A stretch of DNA of 64,000 nucleotides from Nectonema munidae. Its lineage: Eukaryota; Nematomorpha; Nectonematoida; Nectonematidae. Numbering within the stretch: the first letter of the stretch is position 1; each line of letters begins with the position of its first letter. The DNA lies in NCBI GenBank assembly GCA_030549495.1, contig JAUIRK010000891.1, forward strand, positions 558,001-622,000, in the 5' to 3' direction. A model generated the notes under the pieces. It was not told where the DNA came from. It saw only the letters and a list, made by a program, of their open reading frames with translations, and searched no databases. The position numbers and the translations under genes are program-made. Below are positions 1 through 12,763 of the stretch, piece after piece.

Positions 1-280
1 GCATGATGTTATCTCTAATGTTTTGTCTTCTGGGTCGACCTTGGTTGAGTCTTCTAGGTGTCCAAAAATACTCAGTTCAATCTGGGGCGATAAGAGAGTC
101 AGAAATATTATTATCTTCAGTATCAGTTGACGAATAAGTATAACTGGAACTGTTGGAAGATGAAGAACTTTCATCATTTGAAGAACTGGAAAAGCTCGAC
201 ATTAGGAGTGTTTGTACAAAATACTGGCGTTTGCTACCGAATGTAATACTGGTTATGAAGTTAAATCGAACAATATACAA
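1..280 (-). pseudogene. Possible piggyBac transposase N-terminus, interrupted
   Basis: The frame at 77-280 gives a short leader, then a run of Ser with Asp and Glu (MSSFSSSSNDESSSS), then an acidic patch, and stops after SLIAPD. Past the stop the same frame continues into a basic stretch (TPRRLNQGRPRRQN), resembling the GRPR-type linker that follows the acidic N-terminus in piggyBac proteins. No catalytic region is inside the window, so the identity rests on composition and on the nearby TTAA/CCC end. It could also be a low-complexity frame with no function. Confidence 0.35.
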
Positions 281-320
281 ATATTGATATTTATTTGATA
301 CTCGTAAGTTTGCATGTCAG

Positions 321-456
321 TATTCATTCATACGATCATATTTCGTTACATTCATATTTGTCGCAAACAGTCTCTCATTGAATTTCATTATTCATTCATA
401 CGATCATATTTCGTTACATTCATATTTGTCGCAAACAGTGCACTCATTGAATGCGT
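321..456. repeat. Tandem duplication, 68 bp unit x 2
   Basis: The unit starting tattcattcatacgatcat is present at 321-388 and again at 389-456. The first 51 bases are identical and the rest diverges slightly. It lies in the putative leader of the piggyBac element. The open frame across it is a by-product of the repeat. Confidence 0.85.
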
Positions 457-1117
457 CTTTATTTTCATAATAAATAATAATCAGTATCACATATGAGAAC
501 GATAAGAACCACATATATCAGGGATGATATGCAAATGCCATTATATATGTGAAGAATAAGAAAAGCAATTCTCCTTTTCACATAGGCAATTATGAAAATG
601 AGAAAAAGGCACGAGGCGTAATGATGAACAAACACAACTCTTTATAAACAATAAAAATGTACAATGCACGCACTGTCATACCCAATAAATTGATTATTAC
701 ACGTTCTTACAGACACATGTGATAACGAAAAAATCGCATGCACACTTTCTTTAGTTAGTTACATATTAGAAAGATGTAAAGGTTTATAAATATAGTGAAG
801 CTTCATAACAAACGAAATCACAAATGTTGTTTTCAAATATGAGACTTAACGCCATTGACAAAAAATTTGAAATTTTATTCTCGTCAAATTTTTGTCTTTA
901 TTGAAAAAAAAGCTACTTTTTTCAACAAAAAAACAAAATAAATTGAGAATACAACAACCAAAAGATTACATATATGAAAATTCAAACTTTCATTAAAAAT
1001 AAAGTTCCTTTTTTCTTTGATTCGTTTGATAAAAAATTTCAATAATACATGTGGAGTTTTTTTGCCATTAGTTCGTCTTTAGTGCTATACCGATAAGTCT
1101 CGTCTTGCGAGGGTTAA

Positions 1118-2529
1118 AAAATCCAAAATTTTATTTATAGTTTAAAGGTTTATTTTTCGGATGAAATCATTGTTATGTTCATTGTTCAATTAAAAAAGGT
1201 GTCCACCTTCTTCATCTAAAACACTCTCTTTTTCACGCAAAAGGAAAAAAATAGACAAATTCAATTTAGATTTAATATTATCTTGATGGTGACTAAATCT
1301 TCACATATTGGCATCTGTGACAATTTTGTAACTCTGATCTATTCATAATTTTAAGATATTCTAGCCATCTTAGTGAAATGATCATTGTAATCCTAGCTGA
1401 TAAGCTCATTGTTTAAAGATATTTCGCTTACAAAAGAGAAACTTCTTTTTCATGGTCCAAATCTTTTTCAAAGCATCCAATATTAGATCATTACACCATT
1501 TCCATGTTCATTAGAACACGTTAATCTTCCATTTAGTCAAGATACATACTTCTTTTTTAATTATTTCTTTTGATCACACGTTTTCTTTTCAATTAGTTTT
1601 CAGGTTGCTTCCTTTTCTCATGCTAATCTTCAAATGATTTTATAGTACGTTTTGTTTTTTTAAATAATAATATGATTGAAGAAAGTATAAGCCTAAATAT
1701 ATCAAAAAAATTTATTTTTACTATATAACCAACATATAACGATTTTCTGAAAAAATTTTACAGAATTATTTTTTGAAAAAAAATAATTTTCATGCATAAT
1801 CACTAATTCAATTGACACATCTATATACTTTTTGACATTATTAGTCAAAATGGACTATAGAAATAAAAAAAGCATAGTCGATTTGGTATAAAAATGGATA
1901 TTTTATTTAAAATTTTGAAAATATTTTTGGAAAGAAAATATATACAAAACAAACAACCATTAGGAAACTTTTTTAAAACAAAGTGAATTTTTTTGTACGT
2001 AATGAATTCAATGTTTTTTGTTTGTTTTTTTTTCTTGTTATATTCAATTAAATATTTTTATTGATGAATAAATTCTTTCAAAATTGGATTAATTCAATTT
2101 TCTATGATATATTTTTCAGATACTAAAGGTGAACCTTGATAGAATAGTTACCTTAATAAAAATAAAACAGTACTTTTCGCTTGCCCCAGTTTTTACTTCG
2201 ATAAAAAAATTCCGGCCTTTAAATTTTTTTGTACACCAAGTGGATGTATAATGCATAGATTTGTTTCCATAAAAAATTTACAAAATGTTAAAATTAATTT
2301 TTTCAAATTTTAATGTTAGTGAACTCAATTTCAATTTTAAATCTCAAAAATACAACCAACTTTTTTTAACGTGTAACATCTATTTTTATGAATAAGTTTA
2401 ATTAATTTTTGATCATTTGGTGGTGATATATGCCTATATTCAGTAAATCAGAGGTCTTATAAGGTCAGAGGACTTGCCTGGCCTTATTATATATCACAAA
2501 TTTTTTTATTGAAAATGGTATCATGGGAA
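1118..2529. other. AT-rich DNA without recognisable gene
   Basis: Homopolymer-rich A/T sequence with no convincing frame, RNA gene or element end. Confidence 0.6.
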
Positions 2530-3215
2530 AGCTATCCTCTTTTTGCTAAATATAGGCTAGGTTTTACAAAAATATTTTTTCATTTTTGCAAAATCTGTTT
2601 TTATATGAGGTCAGTCAAGTTTTATCTAGTTTCAAAAAATACCAATAATAATTAACGTCCTTAATTTATATACTATTTTTTCAAAATTTTATATTCACAA
2701 AGGTAAAATATGATTTTTTACATTTTAAAATTTCATAGTTAAAGAAAACTGTCGAAAATTATTATATATTTTTTACTTTTTATGGGTCAGTAGTATAGGT
2801 CAGTATAATGTTTTTCTAATAAATTTAAAATTATTTTTGAAATAAAAAATTTTGATCGAATGTACAAGATTTGAAGCTATACCCTTTGTGGGTAAAATAG
2901 GCTAGGTTTTACAAATAAATATTTTTTTATTTTTCCAAAATCCGCTTTTATGTGAGGTTAGTCAACTTTTATCTAGTTTCAAAAAATACCAATAATTAAC
3001 GTGATGAGTTTATATATTATTTCTTCAATATTTTATATTCCCAAAGGTAGAATATGATTTTTAACATTTTAAAATGTCATAGTTAAATAAAACTGTCGAA
3101 AATTAATATTTATTTTTTACTTTTTATGGGTCAGTAGTATAGGTCAGTATAATGTTTTTCTAATAAATTTTAAATTATTTTTCAAGTGAAAAATGTCGAT
3201 TAAATGTAAGAGTTT
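2530..3215. repeat. Tandem duplication, about 345 bp unit x 2
   Basis: Unit 1 (about 2530-2874) and unit 2 (about 2875-3215) share the order agctat...ggctaggttttac, ttttatctagtttcaaaaa, aaaactgtcgaaaatta and gggtcagtagtataggtcag. Spacing between matching points is 345 bp. The copies differ by scattered substitutions and small indels, so the duplication is not recent. No coding content is seen. Confidence 0.8.
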
Positions 3216-3269
3216 TGTTGGATAATCGTAGTCTACTTTTATTTAGTTTAGATACAACCTTTCTAATTT

Positions 3270-3715
3270 TTAACGAAGGGCATTCGTTATATTTATACCG
3301 ACAGTGTGCGAGGAATAAATCACATTATTGATTGATTTTAGAGCATAATTACGCGAAGAAAGATTAACACATGTTGCATTACGCGTTTGTGAGCGCAGTG
3401 AATTCTTATCTCGCAACGCTTCACCTCATCTTTAGCACGCGTGTGTGGTTTATTTTATGGGGCTAGTGTGCGCTTACTTTATTTGTAGTGTTCCTCCTAA
3501 CTTAAATTTTAGTCAAATATTAAAACGCTTATAACTTTCACATTTCTCAACCAAATGTATCATGCGATTTTAAATTTAAGCATTTTTATGGGCTTTCAGT
3601 ATACATTGCTTATATTATAATTAGTTGAGAAATAGCATTTTACTGTTTTTAACGAAGAGTATTTGTTATATTTATAACGACAATCTGCGATAAAGAAATT
3701 ACACACCGATGCTAT
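3270..3715. repeat. Diverged direct repeat, about 65 bp, spaced 379 bp
   Basis: A segment beginning taacgaagggcattcgttat at about 3271 recurs diverged at about 3650 (taacgaagagtatttgttat). Both continue into a similar tatttatamcgaca stretch and an aatcaca-type end. Function unknown. Confidence 0.6.
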
Positions 3716-6700
3716 CTCACATCATAATTAAAATTGAAAAGTTGTACCACAAGCCATTTTCAAATAACATATAAAGTTCATTATTAAAGTTAGACATATA
3801 TATGTGAACATGTGTGTATCATAAAGCAGCCTGTTTAACTGATTACGAAAATATATAAATATTTTAAGTTTGAATTTTTTAAAATAATTTTTTTGCCTCT
3901 GAACTTGATAAAATAACTAAAATTCCAACTTTGAGCGCAAAAAATATAGAAGTCATTCGATTTATTTCATACAAATATATTTAGAATCAGCGTATCAAAC
4001 TCTATCAGAATGAATAGGTTTTTAAATGTTAATTTTTTATAAATTTTTAATTTTCGATTTTTCAGGCCTTTCAAACGGGTTCAAAATTATGACTTCACAT
4101 ATATTCAACAAAAATGCAATATTGTACATTTTTAGATTTTTCTTATTATTTTGAATAACAATATTAACTTTATTTTACAATAAATATTTTGTTTCAAAAT
4201 TTTTTTATATATATTTGTACTAGCTAACTTATTGAAAAATTTTAGAAATTAGTTCTAAATTTAATTAAATAAAATTATTTAGTTACTAAATTTTTGGTAA
4301 AATATAATGTCTAATTAACTTAGTACTATTAAATATTTTTTTGGTGAATTTAAATTTTTCACCAATTATACTAATATGATTATTTCTATTTGAGTAATTT
4401 TCGAGTAACGTCCAATCTCACCTACCATGCGACCCCTTAATTTTCACCAATAAAATATTATTTATGTAATAATATTTTTCAGTATGAAGAGTTTTAGGAA
4501 ACTCTTCTCTGTTATGTAATGATATATTCTCATAACCTGTACGATTTAATGCGGTTAGACAACTGACCCTCATCATACATATAAAAATAGGCACGCCAGT
4601 CTTCTCTTCACATCTATCTCTTTTGTGTATTCAAACCGATCCATATTCCCATAGCTATAACCTTCACGAATGATTAGCATTAAATACTAAATTTATAGTT
4701 TTGAATTTTTTCATAAAGCTTACGTTTTGGCTTGCAATTATAGCACCGTTCGACATTCTTTTAGTCTGAACTGGAAAATATAAAATCTAGATCATAATCA
4801 CACATTTCTTATAAAATTTTCTCTGAATATTTTTCTCAATCAATATTTATGAAATGCATTTTTTTAATGTTGAGTATTATTATTGCTAATATAATAATTA
4901 ATTTTATAACTAATATTAAGTTAATAAAATTATGAAAGTATTTTATATACCCCACAGCAAAAAAAATCCTGACATTAATAGCTGGCCATATTTCTTGTAT
5001 TAAAATGGCATCTACTAGAATATGGAAATTATTAGAGCACAAAACTTTTCCCTATTAAAATTGATTAAACTCTACATTTTTTGCTAATAAAATTCATTTC
5101 AACTGTATTCTTTGGATATTTTTTGTTCAATGATAGTTATCCTTGCTTCAGAAAAGTGAATTTATATATTACCTGAAAGTTGAATATAGTGAACAACAAA
5201 ATATATTTATCCAATTTTTATATCAAGTTGATCAAATTTAAAACTTTTTTCTTGGATTTATTATTGAATATCATTGTTAAAGTACGAATGAGATATTGTA
5301 AGAAAATCAATAAAAAATCAGTATATATTAGATATATTCAATTTATCAATGGACAAACAAATAGAAAAGTTATCATCAAACTGACTAGATCTAGGTAATT
5401 GTACTACTTGTAACTGTATGAGTAATATTACAAATTACTATGACTGTAATATAATATGAAAAATAGTCGTTTCATTTATGAAATCTTGGAAAATATATGT
5501 AAGGGTGATAATTTTATAATTTTAAACAAATTTGTATTTCTTTTGATTAAATTTTTGTTTTACAATAATATTTTTTGGAACTTAAATATAAAATCTAAAA
5601 TAAACTTCGATTATTAAAAAAAAGTTTAAATTATTTTCTATATTGCTTTCATAAAAGATGAAAAAATTAATCAAATAATAGTTTAAATAGTTTGAAATTA
5701 TTTCTCTCGCTTACCTCCCCATTAAATTCAAAAATTAGCGATCCTTGTCACTATGTTGGTATAGATTGTAAAAAGATAACGGATGAGCAATCGGAGAGTA
5801 TTATTGAGTATAATGGTTGTTCCCAAGGGGAAATTTACCAAATCTTCAAAGCTAATCGTCGTTATGAAATTTATAGAAATTTTTTCATATATGAGAAGAG
5901 ATATCTCTATTTTTTACTGCGAATTTATGTTTCACTTTATTCATGATAACTTTGAAGTATTTATTTGACTCAATCGAAATATATTGAATCTGGAATATCC
6001 ATAACTAGATTAATGAATCGTGCTTAATATAAGGACTGGATGAGGGCAATTGACTTGACACAAATAAATTTGGATAATCGACAGAAAAGTTTGAGGAACC
6101 ACTTGAGTTTAACATAACAGAGATGAGCATGATGAAGTTATCGTATAATGAGAGATATCAGGGTAAAATTTTTCTGCAATTAGGTATAATATAAAAATGA
6201 TCTTTTTGTCTGCTTACTGTGAATAATAAAGCAAGAACTATTTCTAATTAATTCAAACTCTTTAAATTGGCAGTTGATAGTATTTCAAGAAAGACTCATG
6301 ATATATTTTTTTTTAAATTCGTTTATTATACAAATTACCTATCATTAAAGTGATAAAGAATGATCCAAAAGTAGATAACAAAAAATTCAAGGGTTGAGCA
6401 TTTAATTTTTTCAGACCTAGATGAACGAAGCTAAGATATATAACAAAATAGAAAACAAAAACTTAGTTTTATTGAAAACTAAGTCGTGTCCAGCACGGCT
6501 TAGTGATAACACTAATATGGGTCCAAAATTTTTTAGTTTTTACCTGCAATATATGTCAAGTCTAGATGTCCGATGTCAACGAAATGACTAGAATCAAAAT
6601 AACTATAGTGAGAAAATTTTTAAATACCAAACAGGTTTATTAGAATGAGTTGTCTTTAATTAAGAAAATTGGAAATTTTAAAAAAATTTTAAAAAATAAA

Positions 6701-7404
6701 AATATTTATATAAAATTAAATTTAGATTTTTTGTTGTAAGAAATAATATTCAAGAGTGGAGAAAAAAACTATTGTGAAAAACTACTCTGATACTTTTTAG
6801 TTTAAATAATAATGTTTTTGCCAATAAATGATTTTTTCCTATATATTATAACCTAATTGCATTTTAAAGTATGACAATTATTGAAAAATATTCTTTTTTA
6901 GAGTTGATTTCAGAAGTTTATCATGTAAAATATTTGTTTCAGATATTTTTCAGGCTGATCGATGATTTCACTTTTCATTTTTTTAAACTCTAACGTAACT
7001 AAACATTGGTAATGGACTCCATTATCTTGTCAATTAAAATATGTTGAGTTTTCAATTTGTTAGCTAAAATTTTTCTATATATAAAATTATTTTGAAACCT
7101 TATTAGCAGTAGAAACGTAAAATTAATTTTCTAAATCTTAGTAATTTTTAAAAAATTTTCATTTGTCATGTAGCTATTCTTATTTTTTAATTTGGTTTTT
7201 TTATTATTATGCATATTAATTTGTAATCAATCTCTATTTAACATTTTTTTAAATTTTCAAAGTGAATTTTCAGTTTCTAGACTACTGTTATTCTTTTTTC
7301 TCGCAGGTTGTATATATAATTTATTTCTAATTATTTGTTGAGCTATTAAAGATTTAATTGCCTTTTGATTTTTATTAAATTTTTTGTTTTAATACTTTAA
7401 TTAA
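3716..7404. other. AT-rich DNA without recognisable gene
   Basis: The only frame over 80 codons (5692-5946) has no recognisable motif and no splice context that would support it. No RNA gene or element end was recognised. Confidence 0.55.
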
Positions 7405-7581
7405 AGCCTCAATGGTTGTTAAGGTGTACCTCTCAGCTTAACAGTTTAAGGTCAGGGGTTAGATCCCCAAGGCTCCCAACTCTAAAAACATTCACAAAAA
7501 CTGTGATTAACCATCTTAAGCATAATGCGAGCATATAGCCTTACGGCTGAAAGTGCTTTGATATCTCTAATCAACCAACTA
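7405..7581 (+). mobile_element. tRNA-derived SINE whose tail matches the LINE at 25.8 kb
   Basis: The head has a box-B-like GGGGTTAGATCCCC at about 7455-7468 with a tRNA-like sequence before it. The 3' part reads gcgagcatatagccttacgg, then ctgaaagtgctttgatatct. The reverse complement of 25850-25905, the 3' end of a LINE, carries the same order: gcgagcatatcagc, then actgtaaagtgctttgaaat. A SINE borrowing the 3' end of its partner LINE is a known arrangement. The termini are approximate. Confidence 0.65.
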
Positions 7582-8309
7582 ACTTTTCAAATATTTATTT
7601 CCACATTGCCCTCTATTATTATAAATGAAATATACTCTCTAATTAATGTTGATTTTTGTGATTAATAAGGTTTTCTGAAAGACAAAGAGTTTTCGGAGCG
7701 CTTAAACTCTTCTAGTTTTTTAATCAACTCTTTCCTCTCCTGCACTTTTTCAGCCCAATTCTAACCTATAATTTAATTATGAATATAATTTATATTTATC
7801 CAAAATTGCACAGCTGTAGATTGGAATAAGTACATAAGGGAAATTTTACAAATTACACAAAAATAGCAGGCCCAAACGGCACTATTGTCTGTTAAGACTG
7901 CTCAATCCTCATTCGTAGGTAGAGAGTATAATATAGGACTATAACTATCCCATCAATGCATTTTTAGAGTTTATTTTCTGGAAACCAAAGAATGCTTCTT
8001 TTAATATGTTCCTAATTGTCCCAGTGCAAATTTACTTTTATATAAGGATTTTTGTTAAATCTTTCCGTGTTAGGTTAGGTCAGGGTAGGAGGTATTACTC
8101 GAAGCCTCAAATGACTACACTTTTTAAAGGTTAATCTAAAATGTGTTCAACAATGAAATTTTTGTTATGATAAATGATAATATATATTTTTGAAGGAGAA
8201 AATAAACAGAACCAATTAAAAGCTAAAATTATTAAGATAAACTTCGTTTGACATCTTGAAATTCTCTAGATTTGCTTTCTTTTTTATTTTCCTAGATTCT
8301 GGGAGCTGA
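7582..8309. other. Unannotated AT-rich spacer
   Basis: No frame or element end recognised. A short ttaggttaggtcaggg at about 8071 is too short to be called telomeric. Confidence 0.55.
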
Positions 8310-8317
8310 CATTTGAA

Positions 8318-9595
8318 CAGGGGCACACATCCTCAAAATTATTGAGGCGAAATTTTTTTTTGCAATTTTCAAAATTACTGGTCTGGAAATACCAAGGGAG
8401 ACCAAATATTCGAGCAATCCTTTAAAATAGAGTGTATTCAGCGCATACCTAAATTTATAAAATTATTTTATATTTTTTTTTACAAAATTGATAAAATTTA
8501 AATACTATACTTCCAGTGAAAATATTTTATCGCATATACACTAGTTTAAAAAATCCAAAATTGTTGGAGGGGGGGGGGGGGAATAAAAGGCTTTTCATTT
8601 GAAAATAAAGTAGTCTATCAGGCACACTACATTAATTGATGAAAGGATATTTGTTTGATAGAGAAAACAACTGAAAACAAATAACTGAAGGTGAATGTAA
8701 TCTGAAGGAAAAAAGTCTACTAGACACCCTCCGATGTTTATATGAAAAAAATGTGATAGATTCAGGGGCACACATCCTTAAAATTATTGGAAGGGGCGGA
8801 CTTCCAAGCCTCTTCCAAAAAAGACTACACATTTTTCTGAATTCTTACTCCTCTTTTTTATTCTATTTCATTCTTAATTAAACGTAAACTTTAACCCCCG
8901 TCCTGTTAAGCATAACGTGAACAATGAATGAGGACTTATATCAGGGGCGCACATCTTCAAAATTATTGGGGGGGGGGGGTGAAATTTTTTTTGTTGCAAT
9001 TTTCAAAATTACTGGTCTGGAAATACCATGGGAGACCAAATATTCAAGCAATCCTTTAAAATAGAGTGTATTCAGCGCACATCTAAATTTATAAGACTAC
9101 TTTATATTTTTTTTTACAAAATTGGTGAAATTTAAATACTATACTTCCAGCGAAAAATATTTTAATTAAATTTGCATCTCGCATATACACTAGTTTAAAA
9201 AAATCCAAAATTGTGGGGGGGGGGGGGGGTGAATAGGCTTTTCATTTGTAAATGAAGTAGTCTATCAGGCACATTACAATAATTGATGAAAGGATATTTG
9301 ATTTATAGAGAAAACAACTGAATGTTGGAGAGTTTTATATGAGGGAATGTAGTCTGAAGGAAAAGAGTCTACTAGACACCCTTCGATGTTTATATGAAAA
9401 AAATTTGATTGATTCAGGGGCGCACATCCTTGAAATTATTGAAGGGCGGACTTTCAAGCGTCTTCTAAAAAAGACAACAAATTTTTCTGAATTCCTATTC
9501 TTCTCTTGTTTATTCTATTTTATTCTTAATTAAGTTTAATCTAAACTTTAACCCCCGCCCTATTATAAAACGTCAACAATGAATGAGGACTTATA
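8318..9595. repeat. Internal tandem duplication of about 623 bp with repeated terminal motif
   Basis: The block starting caggggcacacatcctc at 8318 is repeated from 8941, including the shared string attactggtctggaaatacc and an acactagtttaaaaaatcc segment. The terminal motif caggggcrcacatc recurs inside each block (about 8762 and 9416), so the element carries four left-end motifs. Each block has a poly-G run (about 8566, 8968 and 9217). Confidence 0.8.
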
Positions 9596-9905
9596 TATAG
9601 CTCCTTCTTTCTCACTTCAAATAGATGCGCACCATTCCAAAATTATGTGTAGAAAAGGGGTAAAGATATAAAATAACAATAAAAAAATTGGAAATTATAT
9701 TGAATGAAAAAAATCATTCATTAATTTTGACTTGTTCCATTTCTTCTTCCTAAAAAATGTAAAAATGTTTTATTGAAAAAAATAAATAAAAAAAACACAT
9801 CCAAATTAGATAACTTCTGAGGTAATTTCTATCAAATATGTAAAACTAAAAATTTTAGAACATAACTTAAATTTTTTGAAAACTAATTTGACGTATCCTC
9901 TACAG

Positions 9906-10152
9906 CAGCGTTATTCAAACTGTTGGTCCCGACCCTTCAGTGAGTTCCGTGAAAAATAAAATGGGTCGTGACAAAAAAGAAAGGACATCAAGGGAGAGCA
10001 AAGTGAAGAACATCTAAAAGTATTAATATTTTATTCATACAAATAAATAAAGCGCAGATCATAAAAAGTCTTATTACACCTAAGTATTGTGGGTCGCGAT
10101 GCAAACTGTGCTTCTTGCTATGGGTCGCAGTAAAAAAGTTTGAAAAACGCTG
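9906..10152. mobile_element. hAT-type MITE private to copy 1
   Basis: It starts CAGCGTTATTCAAACT and ends AAGTTTGAAAAACGCTG, imperfect inverted ends carrying GACCC and GGGTC motifs just inside. Flanks CTCTACAG (9898-9905) and CCCAACAG (10153-10160) agree at 6 of 8. The empty site in the second copy (about 23946) reads CCCCTACAGCATACTC, which confirms insertion and about 8 bp of duplication. Confidence 0.8.
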
Positions 10153-10169
10153 CCCAACAGCATACTCTA

Positions 10170-10322
10170 TTGGTGGCATGTCAGGTTGGATGAGATGATT
10201 GACTCAGCACAGAAGCCTCTGGATTCGATTCCTCATTGATACCAATTTGTTCATAGTTTGACATAAGCGGTACATCAGTGCCTTGTCAATGAAAACACAC
10301 CCACGATACTTTTACCTTACCT
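10170..10322 (+). mobile_element. tRNA-derived SINE (family S)
   Basis: Box-A-like tggcatgtcaggttgg is followed by a canonical box-B-like GGATTCGATTCC. The 3' domain carries tcatagtttgacataagcgg and a tail caatgaaaacacaccc. It is present at the same place in all three hAT-like copies, so it inserted before they separated. Confidence 0.75.
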
Positions 10323-10951
10323 TTTACTCAAAATTGAAAATTTTTCTACATAAATAACATAAGAGAAAAAGGAGACAAAATAAACTAATAAAGCAATTTT
10401 CACTATTTTAAAATGAAACTGTCTGTTCTCAGAATAATTTCAAAATAATAGGAGACATAAAATGAGATAGTTTATTTGATATTTTTAAGTTTTTATAAGT
10501 AGCAAAAGCCAACGTTGAAGTAGCTAACCTTTATAGGGTGATTTGGTAACGCTTGTATTTTTTACATTTTGTAAGGAATCATAGCATACAAAAAATGGTA
10601 GTTTAATCACTTTTCATAAAATTATTTAAGTCTAAGAACACAAAATCATATAAAAACTATTTAAACTAACATAAATCATAAAAACCATAGTATACGAGAA
10701 CAAGAAAATCATTGCGTTTTTTTGACTATTTCTGTCTACAAATAAAATTCTGATAGCTGTCATAAATAGATCAAAAACATTTTTAACAACTGAAACATTT
10801 TGTTTCGTTTTATATTTTATTATAATAATCAGCAAATTTAAAAAAAAATGATTTAATTAATTATGTACAGTGTTACTTACAAAATTTAACAATTGAACAT
10901 TATAAAAAATATCTCTCCTCAAATAATAAACAAGAGCATTTTTGCTTTTAA

Positions 10952-11080
10952 CCCATTAAGTCCCAATGTTCCCATTTGGGAACTTAAGTAATTTCATCTT
11001 CGTCTGCTTTTTTCAATGACTGAATATAAATCGTCTCCGTTTTTTTTAAATATCGTCTGATTTCTATGGTACTTAATGGG
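10952..11080. mobile_element. piggyBac-type MITE (129 bp) private to copy 1
   Basis: TTAA at 10948-10951 and at 11081-11084 flank CCCATTAAGTCCC and its inverted partner GGTACTTAATGGG. The matching position in copies 2 and 3 reads gcttttaaactgaatag with a single TTAA, which is a clean empty site. Confidence 0.9.
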
Positions 11081-11825
11081 TTAAACTGAATAGCTAGTCA
11101 AAATATTCATTCCCAAATAGCTATTAAAAAAAAATTTCTTGACTTTTCAAATGTTACAAAATGTAGCAAACGTACTGATAAAGATTAAAAGTGACCTTTG
11201 TTGGAAAAAAAATTTTAACGCGATTCTGATAATATTCATTGATATAAAATTGTAACGATTGAAAACTATTTCTCATTTAAAAACAAACAAATTTGCAAAA
11301 TCTTTGGTGTATTGATGGAAATAAATTTTTATCAAAAATCTCTGTGATTAATTTGAATATCTGAACTTTGTTATCATGAAAAGAGGTTCTAAAAATATTG
11401 AACTTATATTCCGCTAAAAACTACTTTCTAATGAGATAAAATAGAATTATTTTTAAATTAACTCTAAATACAAATTAGAGAGAAGAGAGCTTGAGTGATA
11501 GAAGAGAGCTTGATTGATTGAGTTTTAGCAGAGAAAGCCGAAGAGAAAAAAATAGAAGGAGATCGAAAGAGAAATAGAATCATTGTGACAGAAGAAGATG
11601 AGAAAATTTAGTGGATCATCACCATGTGTTTGCTCAAAAATACTACAAGGAGACGGATAAACATTGCTTACTTATTGTGTGCATACAATGGATCATTATT
11701 ATTATATAGCTATCACATCGTTTGTAAAATATTTTTGATAGAAATTTCTGAGAAGCTTGGCATGACTCGAAAGTCTGTATTCCCTCTTTTATTATCCTGT
11801 ATTGATGTGCGCCCCTGCATTTGAA

Positions 11826-12248
11826 ATAGGTAAAAAAATAATACTATTTTTTTTCTTATTAAACAACCTAAGAACTATTTGGATATTCCTATTTGTAATA
11901 TCAATAAATGTATTTTTTCCAAGCTCAACGTATCTAGGAAGTAAATGCGTGTATTTTCCATCTGTCTAAGGCCTTTTGTAGAATTTAAGTGGGTTCAAAA
12001 CATTAGGCAAATATATACATTCAAAACATTTTGGTATATGGAAAATCGAACTGAAATATCAGTATTTGGAAAAGTCAGGGAGTTTTATTTTAGAACTTTT
12101 CTGAGAACACTTAATGCTTAAAAATTTTGGCATTTTATATTCTGCCTAAATTTTTTCAAGCAATGTTACTAAGTATGTTTTTGTCATTATAATATTTAAA
12201 AGCTTTTGATAGAAACAAGATATTAGAGCAATCGAAGTATATTTTGTT
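11826..12248. other. AT-rich spacer
   Basis: Nothing recognised. Confidence 0.5.
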
Positions 12249-12418
12249 AATATCAGAGTTGCAGACTCTGAGGAAAAATATCCCACCTCAAAGTACTTAC
12301 AAAAATCAGACTTTGATTTCGATCTTAAGTACTTGGCAAGGTGACCCTACTTCAGTCGAATCCCTAAATAAGATTTGGATATAAATTTTAAAGTACTTGG
12401 AGTCGCAAATCTGATATT
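12249..12418. repeat. Inverted-repeat element, MITE-like
   Basis: AATATCAGAGTTGCAGACTC at the left faces GGAGTCGCAAATCTGATATT at the right, and an aagtactt motif is repeated inside in both orientations. No target duplication was recognised. It lies about 350 bp before the PHF14 frame. Confidence 0.55.
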
Positions 12419-12717
12419 TCCCCCTGGTTCTCAACAATGACGTCAAAAACAATCTTGTGAAAAATAGTCTTCAATGCTTTTTTAGGGTTTTGTTAGCGAG
12501 GAGAGCATGTGTAAAATTTGGAAACTAAAGCTTTTTATATATTTAGTTTTAAGGTCATTTGATCCGCCATCCATACATAAGCGACTTAAAAACATTACTT
12601 TTCAAATTTCAATTACTTAAGAGGCCGATAAATCTACTGGAGGGAGATTGGACTGAGCTAGTTAGGAACTTGCTGCAACTGTTATTGTTAAAAAGCGAAG
12701 GTTATTTTCTTTAAGTG

Positions 12718-12763
12718 ACGTAAGAACACTTTTTTAAAGTACTCTTATTGTTTAGGAAAGCAG
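12718..12763 (+). promoter_or_regulatory. Possible 3' splice acceptor before the PHF14 start
   Basis: The reading frame is closed upstream by a TGA at about 12715. A pyrimidine-biased stretch ending ttattgtttag at 12755 sits 8 bases before the ATG. It could be the acceptor of a 5' untranslated exon, or a trans-splicing acceptor if this is a copepod, a group reported to use spliced leaders. Not proven. Confidence 0.35.

Larger units (their letters stand above)
1..1113 (-). mobile_element. piggyBac-like element, 5' portion, running off the left edge
   Basis: Read on the minus strand, a TTAA at 1114-1117 is followed at once by CCCTCGCAAGACGAGAC, the usual piggyBac layout (TTAA target, TIR beginning CCC). 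The second piggyBac in this window (20723) also begins TTAACCCTC. About 0.8 kb further in, a Ser/Asp-rich frame begins (77-280) that looks like the acidic N-terminus of a piggyBac transposase. The rest lies beyond the window. The noncoding leader is comparable in length to that of the 20.7 kb element. The TTAA/CCC junction is seen directly; the assignment of the leader to one element is inference. Confidence 0.6.
8318..11817. mobile_element. hAT-like non-autonomous element, copy 1, with perfect 8 bp target duplication
   Basis: The element starts CAGGGGCACACATCC at 8318 and ends GATGTGCGCCCCTG at 11817, giving inverted ends of about 15 bp. CATTTGAA lies directly outside both ends (8310-8317 and 11818-11825). 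An 8 bp duplication and CAG...CTG ends are hAT hallmarks. It is 3.5 kb and I see no transposase inside. It contains an internal tandem duplication, a SINE, a hAT-type MITE and a piggyBac-type MITE. Two related copies occur at 22959-25838 and about 29970-32722. Confidence 0.85.

Noticed and set aside
314-496. 60-codon plus-strand frame
   Set aside because: It arises from the 68 bp tandem duplication; no motif.
5692-5946. 84-codon frame
   Set aside because: No homology recognised, no splice context, AT-rich surroundings.
8071-8090. Short ttaggttagg-like stretch, possible telomeric repeat
   Set aside because: Only about two imperfect units; no array.
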